This document shows, one piece after another, positions 58,106 through 64,000 of a stretch of DNA of 64,000 nt. The stretch spans positions 57,970,001-58,034,000 of the forward strand of contig NC_077222.1 of the NCBI RefSeq assembly GCF_024763615.1, given 5' to 3'. Source of the DNA: Phlebotomus papatasi (taxonomy: Eukaryota > Arthropoda > Insecta > Diptera > Psychodidae). The notes under the pieces were generated by a model. That model did no database searches, was not told the DNA's origin, and worked only from the letters and a program-made list of their open reading frames with translations. The position numbers and the translations under genes are program-made. Positions within the stretch are counted from its first letter, which is position 1, and the number at the start of each line of letters is the position of its first letter.

Positions 58106-61100
58106 CTACAAATGGATTAAATACAACACTGTTAATCTCAAAATCTTGCTTCCAACTGTGAGAACACATGGGGATTTTTTGCATATGCTCTCAACAAAAA
58201 AAAAATAATGTGCTCTATGGAGCAGGTGCTTAAGTTCATAAATCAAACAATATGAGAGAATACAAGTACCGGATAAATCTCTCCTACTTAAAACTCGCGG
58301 GTTTACATTGAATCATTTGCATTTATTAGCCAAATCTGGCCATTAATATATCTCTTATATTTGGCAAATTTAAGAGAAACTGAATGACGTTGGACTGGAA
58401 ACAGCAGCACACAAATTCTATTTTAGGAGGGTTTTGTTGAACTTTCATGAGAGACTTGGAGACGATAGACCATAATTTTATATGTTAATCGCTTCTGTAT
58501 CGAACTCCTATTGTAAATTAGCTATGCTGGATATATTGATTTAAGAAATTCAACATAAATCATAATTTCCGGTTCTCCTATTTGGACATAGCGACATGGC
58601 TTAATTTCATCAAAATAATTTATCAATTATAAAATTCTCTTCGAAACTCCCCTGAATTTAATTAATTGAATTCTATTATATTTTCATTTTCCATAGAGCT
58701 ATAATATTCCACACTTTTTGCGAACATTTAAAAAATATCACAAATTTGATTTTTCTAGCATTGTAAAAAAATGAATTTTAATAGGTAAAGTTATATCGAG
58801 TGACAAGCCCTAATAAGCTTGACATTGATTTTTTTTACATCGGAACTCAATAGAGAGTTTAATTGTATTACAACTTATTATAACAATACTCAATATGGTA
58901 TTTTATTATGTATGCACTGTGCAAGAATGTTTTTCTAAAAGATTTCTTTTTCAGAATAGCGAAATTTGCCTATTAAGAGAGATTTCCTTGAATTTTCCTG
59001 AATAATAAAAATTTGTGTGATGCTATTTTCTGCGAAATTTAAAATTCAAAAATATTGCCAAAGTATTTTCGTATAGGGTCTATGAATTCGATAAGTTATA
59101 GTGCGACTCCAGCAGCATCAATTTGGACGCCAATTGACTCCAATATTATGAACTTTTCTTTTATTTTATTTTATTAAAAATATTAAATGATTCCATTATG
59201 ATTTTTTTGAAGTTAAAGTGGAACTTTTGATGTATACTAATATAGTATTTTTAACATTAAAAAAAAGTTTATATGTAAAAATATTACTTTCCGGTAGACA
59301 AGATTTTTCAGAATAAATTCATCTGAAGCCATAGAACTAAATATTTCCTGTTAGTAGTTGGGTTAAACTAATCCTTAAATGAAGGTTTTTGTGTTTCCTT
59401 GAAAACAACGCATTTTACAAGACGAAACGTGGAGTAAGATACGTCGAATATGGTAATTTTTCTTTTGCATAAAATTCTTCCAGTGTAAATTTCAACTTAT
59501 TTTGGGAAAAAACCTTCGTTCAAGGACTAGTTTCACACATCTTCTAATAGGAAATAATTCGTTTCTGGATTTCAAATGAATCTGCTAGTCTACTGAAAAC
59601 GTAAGGAGGAATTTTTAAATTTTGTATATATATACAAGGTCTTGAATTAAAGAAATCTTTTATTACCTAAAAAAATAGAAAAAAAAAGTTTTGTTTTTTT
59701 TTGGACTCTTTGACCTACTTAATGTAACCTCTTAAGCCAGAGGTGTGCAAGAAACCGTTGAAACCGAATTAACGTCAAATGAAACATGTACGTCAATGGT
59801 CAAAACGCTACTATAACAAACTTATCTTGACGTTAATTCGGTTTCAACGGTTTCTTGCACACCTCTGTCTTAAGCTATTTATCCAATAAAAAGTTCTTTT
59901 CTCTATTTGCATATATAAGAAACATTAATAAATTAATTAACATACTAAAAAAATTATAGAGAATTTAGGGTAAGTGTGCCAAATTTCGGCAAAGTTTCAT
60001 GCAAGCACCAAAGTCTTTAAGTTTCAAATGTAATATTTTTAATGCAAATCTTATATTTTAATTACTTCTTCTTAAGAAGTATTTCTTGGAACCTTGTAGT
60101 CAGTTTATCGTCTTTAATTATTCTTATATCATTCTTATTTTAAAATGAATGAAACTGTAGGAGAAAGTACCCATGCTTGATACCATTGCAAGCTTCGTAA
60201 TGACTAAATTTTCTATGTTTCATGTGACTCATCACAACCATATTTTAAAAACTATGGGAAAGTGGCCAGTTTTTAAAATATATTGCGGAGTCACGTTTAT
60301 TGAGGAACATAGAAAAAATTTAGTCATTACGAAGCTTCCCATGGTATCAAGCATGGGCACTTTCCCCTAGACATAGCTTTGATGGCCTATTTCGGCCACC
60401 TTCATTTTCACATCATCTCGTTTATCGAAGCTACATTTTTTGTTATTTTCTGCATTGTATAATCTCTACTAGAGTATACAAAAACTAAAAATTCATGGAA
60501 ATTCGAGGAACAAAAAAGGTGGCCGGAATTGCAAGCTGGCCGGAATTTGGCACACTTACCCTATGCAAGCTTTTTCGGAGACAAAATGAAAAATTACGAG
60601 TAAAACTTGAATTTATATAAAATCTAGGTTTCTTTAAGTAATTGGAAAAGTTTTTTTTAAGTATGAAAGTAGAAAAAAATCTCTTTTCTAGTGTGAAATC
60701 TTCTATAAGAACAAAAAAATCCGTAAATCATTGAAATATTCTGATTGGTAACAGCAGAAATATCGTTCTCAATTTTATTTTGGTTCGTAAATAACTTTTC
60801 ATTAAAAAATAGTTAATTTTAATAAACTTTAAATATTTTGTAATAGCACAAGTTTATTAAGACTTTGAATTTGAAAGTGAATAATAAAGTGAATAATATC
60901 ACGATGTACACAAAAAAAGAAAGTAGGAATTTTAGATTTTTTGATTATCCCAGAGAATAAAGGAGAATGGTCAAATCCGGTTCATTAGTATAGGTAACAA
61001 CTTTTGTTCTGGGATCAATGTTCCAAACCATGGAGGAACAGTTCTAGAGCATAAAAACTATTTTTTACAATGATGAAGAATGATCAAAAGTATATGGGCG

Positions 61101-64000
61101 CTGTTTCATCTTCATACAAAGATTAGAGTAGACGCATTTTGAAGATATTGATATAAGGTTGAGAAAAATGCCGGGACAAAAATCGTTGTTTTGCCTACGA
61201 ATTATACAAGAACTGCTTAACTGATCTTGATGAAATTCGGTATAGGGTCACTGTATGTTTTAAACTTTTTATTTATGCATACCATCCCCTCCCTCCACCC
61301 TCCGTTCTGGTAGCCCTCATACAAAATGGGGGCACTTTACCTTATAACTCCTTTCTAAGACGATGTAGAAAGCTGATATTCAACAAGGGAGCAAAACTTA
61401 TGGCAGACTTTTCAACCATGCATGTTAACCCGCTCCTCCACCACCCCTTCTAGTAATCCTATACAAAATAAGAGCATTTTGACCTCCTTTCTGAGAAGAA
61501 GTAGTTAGTTTGTAAAAGAACGAAAAGAAATGAATAACTAATAACGTTAACAATAATTTTCTAGATTTTATATGCATTTATAGACATCTAGTCGAATTAC
61601 AACTTTCTGCCTCCTCTTAGAAAGGAGTTATAAGGTAAAATAGTATTATTTTGTATGGGGGCTACCAGAAGGCGTGATGGACGAAGAGTTTGGTCCTTAT
61701 GGTTAAAGAGTCTTCTTTAAGCCTTGTTCCCATGCTGTATTTCAACTTTTTATCTTTTCTCAGAAAGGAGTTACAAGGTAAAATGCTCTCATTTTGTATG
61801 AGGGCTACCAGAAAGGGGAACAGAGGAGGGAGATATTATATATGGTTTAAAAGTATTCCCTAAGCTTTGTTCCCTTGTCGAATTTCAGCTTTCTACCTAC
61901 TCTTAGAAAGGAGTTATAAGGTAAAACGCCCCCATTTTGTATGGCGGCTATCAGAATGGAGGGTGGGGGGAGGGGGTGATATGCATGAATAAAAACTTTA
62001 AGTCATACAGTGACCCTATACCGAATTTCATCAAGATCGCTTTAGCCGTTCTTGCGTAATTCGTTGTCAAAACAGCGATTTTTCGAAAGGATAAAGGCAT
62101 TTTTACAAGGACTCCCAGCGTTTATCGTCCTGGGTTCCGGCAATTTTTCAATCTTATATTAGTACCTACAAAATGCGCCTACTCTCGTTTGTGGCGATTC
62201 CGGGACCAGCGCCTATATAGTTTTGACCATTCTCCTTTCCTTAATTTATTGAACACCAGAACTTAGTATTTAAAAAAAAATATTAAAGAGCAGTCTGTCA
62301 AATAACTATTCTAAATAAAATTTTGTAAAGCTTTTATATTTCATTTAAAAGGTTAGAATCTCTCATAAAAATAAATAACAATAAATTAGTAAAAAAAAAA
62401 AAATTAATCAGCAAAAAATTATTTTGGCCTGTAGAAAACCTAAATTGTACCTTATGAAGAGTTAATTTAATTTCAATAACATTTTATAAGGTTATAGGTT
62501 ACAGTCAAAAAGAAAATATCCGATTGCTTTTAAAGTTCTAAATTTAGTACCGGATAAATTTAATTTTTCATTGCTTATTTGTAAAAAAGAACTCAATATT
62601 ATTAGATTAATAAATGTATTGGTTTAGACAAAGGAAAGTCCAAAAAAAAAACAGATTTATACTGATCTCTAAAAGAATTTATGTGTTACTTGAATAGATT
62701 TTGTTACTGTTTGAAATTACTAATAATCTTCTAAAACAAACATAAAACAATGCGTACTACTTTCAAAATTGCCCATTTTAATTGATTTTTTACGGACTCT
62801 ACTCAAGATAATCCAGTAGTGTCAATGAGGCTGGAAATAATTAGTTGACACAACTTCAGGTGTACTGTATGTCTTGCTCTTTCTGTAAACTTTACTAAGA
62901 AAATGTGTTGATAGCAGAAAATGGATTCTTTATCAGGAAAGAATTTGCATAAAATATCATAAATCGTAAAAACTAAAAAAAAGCAAACAACTTTTATGCA
63001 TCATTTTATTCAGCTTTAAAGATAAGGCGTTGTTACTTTTTTCAAACAGGATCCAATTTAAAGCTTTTAGCTTAAAGTTACTAATTGTAGAGATAGAGGA
63101 ATTATACTAGCTGAGATACAAGTTATGGGACAAAAACACTCATCGTCACCTTATTTCGCTAACGAGGTCATTAAGGCAAATCGTCGATTTAATATTTTGC
63201 AGAAAAATAATTTAAATTGTGGAAAATACCATAAAATGTTTGGTTAATAAAGTGAGAATTCACAATATATATTTAATATGTATTGTATTACTCACTGTTC
63301 TAACTAATTTCTCGCCACTATACATGACCAAGAAAACTTTCACACATCTCGGCATCAAAATTACTCCCATGCTAAATAGAAAGAATATGAATTCTTCGCC
63401 GGCGGCTGACCAAAAGCTGAAAAATAGTTGCGAGGTCATAAAGATGAAGTCAGCGAGTACATTGAACAGCTCCCGAAGGCCAAAGTTCTCAGTTATCAGG
63501 TCGAAACAGTCGCAGAGTTCACTGTGGATGGAATAGAAGGTCTCGAGGCGATACGGAAGTTCATCCTGTTCCAACTGGGCATCCTTGAAAATTTTTTGGA
63601 GGCACACAAAATGTTTAGTCACGATTTGGCAAACCATTATAAAATCATTGGCAGATAGCGCATTGGATAAATAGATGCACGTAAAAGTGATAGCCATATG
63701 ATAAGTACTTGGAGATGTCCATATGAAGTGTATGGTAAATATTAACTGTGTAATATGATAAGCTGCCATTAGCAGAATTATAATCAAATTTGTTCTGAAA
63801 TATATTTAATTCCATTACTAAAATGTTTTAGGTAAAATTAAATCAATATTATACCTATAATTATTGTTAAAATCTAATTTTCCCCCGACTTTCTGCATTT
63901 TCTTGCCAATTTTTATTAATTTTGTGTAAAATTTGACAAAATTGTGACGATTCCAGAGGGACAAAAAGAATGTAAATAAATAGGCTAGCATTTGGCAAAC
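57881..64000 (-). CDS. gustatory receptor (7tm_7), 3' part
   Basis: Insect gustatory receptors are seven-helix, ligand-gated cation channels in chemosensory neurons. Three exons join in frame: 64000-63855, 63794-63296 and 58105-57881. They give about 289 C-terminal residues; the family is usually near 400, so the 5' part lies beyond the window. Hydrophobic segments such as NLIIILLMAAYHITQLIF, ELFNVLADFIFMTSQLFF and FIFFLFSMGVILMP are visible. The last exon ends CIMYFIVLIQF, the family's TYhhhhhQF-type signature with Y and QF kept. Introns are 60 bp and about 5.2 kb. The subfamily (sugar, bitter, CO2) cannot be told by eye. Confidence 0.85.
59738..59867. mobile_element. hAT-like MITE with 8-bp target duplication
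   Basis: A 130-bp element with inverted repeats of about 40 bp starting CAGAGGTGTGCAAGAAACCG. TCTTAAGC lies exactly on both sides (59730-59737 and 59868-59875). The 8-bp duplication and CAG-type ends fit the hAT superfamily. It looks recent because both duplication copies and the arms are almost perfect. Confidence 0.88.
59966..60563. mobile_element. GGGTAAGTGTGCC MITE with nested element
   Basis: Left TAGGGTAAGTGTGCCAAATT; right AATTTGGCACACTTACCCTA, an almost perfect inverse. The right part matches 46-200. A second element (60158-60369) is inserted inside. Confidence 0.82.
60158..60369. mobile_element. nested MITE with CCCATGCTTGATACCAT arms
   Basis: The left arm TAGGAGAAAGTACCCATGCT...TTCGTAATGACTAAATTTT is mirrored on the right, ending AAGCATGGGCACTTTCCCCTA. 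The arms are about 65 bp. It is related to 55596-56075. Confidence 0.8.
60957..62241. mobile_element. 1.3-kb fold-back element
   Basis: The ends AAGGAGAATGGTCAAA and TTTGACCATTCTCCTTT are inverses. Inner parts pair too: TCTTGATGAAATTCGGTATA then GGGTCACTGTATG on the left matches CATACAGTGACCC then TATACCGAATTTCATCAAGA on the right. Near the middle, a unit with AAAGGAGTTATAAGGTAAAA and TTTTGTATG...GGCTACCAG recurs in both directions several times. No protein is encoded. Confidence 0.8.
62775..62875. mobile_element. relic of the Tigger-like element's right end
   Basis: Matches about 7487-7583 with changes, sharing TTAATTGATTTTT and GGCTGGAAATAATTAGTTGA, and ends GTACTGTA. Confidence 0.55.
63296..63794 (-). 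CDS. gustatory receptor exon with core membrane segments
   Basis: Follows ATTTCAG (AG at 63796-63795) and ends AGAACA before GTGAGT (63295-63290). 499 bp, entering in phase 2 and leaving in phase 0. It includes FYSIHSELCDCFDLITENFG, a loop region typical of the family, followed by two hydrophobic segments. Confidence 0.82.
63855..64000 (-). CDS. gustatory receptor exon, cut by window edge
   Basis: Open from the edge to a donor, TATAG/GTATAA (GT at 63854-63853). It encodes YLFTFFLSLWNRHNFVKFYT and KKMQKVGGKLDFNNNYR. The W-N-R-x-x-F pattern before a charged loop fits the receptor family. It joins the next exon to give RTNLIIILL. Confidence 0.75.

Larger units (their letters stand above)
58106..63295 (-). 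other. gustatory receptor intron (~5.2 kb)
   Basis: Contains the hAT-like MITE, the nested GGGTAAG element, a 1.3-kb fold-back and a Tigger-like relic. The flanks at 58.1-59.7 kb and 62.3-63.2 kb are plain AT-rich sequence with no feature seen. Confidence 0.55.

Overview
The window is eukaryotic and almost certainly insect. It is AT-rich, the genes are split by GT-AG introns from 58 bp to about 17 kb, an insect-type gustatory receptor is present, and small DNA transposons are abundant. The gene set and repeat style suggest a dipteran, perhaps a nematoceran such as a sand fly; the species is inference only. All exon joins below were made by reading splice sites and reading frames by eye, with no alignment or transcript data.

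Layout. (1) At 4294-5733 on the plus strand are the last three exons of a gene I do not recognise. (2) At 4841-18964 on the minus strand is a complete four-exon gene for Integrator subunit 5 (about 960 aa). Its introns 2 and 3 are filled with transposons, including a decayed Tigger/pogo-like transposase copy, and a 5'-truncated RNase H-bearing LINE sits 14 bp upstream of its start codon. (3) From 20.6 to 31.4 kb I find no gene, only AT-rich sequence and transposon relics. (4) At about 31.4-57.8 kb on the plus strand is a fatty-acid elongase (ELOVL) gene: a probable non-coding first exon, a roughly 17 kb first intron, then five coding exons giving 325 aa. (5) At 57881-64000 on the minus strand are the last three exons of a gustatory receptor, tail to tail with the elongase; its 5' part lies beyond the window.

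The genes do not form a pathway. INTS5 acts in nuclear RNA processing and transcription attenuation, the elongase in ER lipid synthesis, and the receptor in chemosensation. The INTS5 3' end and the unknown plus-strand gene are interdigitated: each terminal exon lies in an intron of the other.

Most of the remaining sequence is repeats. I recognise repeated TIR families inside the window (TTAA-flanked piggyBac-like, TA-flanked Tigger-like, hAT-like with an 8-bp duplication, a CACTGAG family, and several GGG-terminal families), tRNA-derived SINEs with ATT tails, two very long fold-back elements inside introns, and a multi-level nest of transposons in elongase intron 3. I see no wholly new biological system. 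The best leads are the hairpin-forming fold-backs in transcribed introns, the LINE at the INTS5 start, the interlocked 3' ends and the subterminal repeat array of the Tigger-like element.
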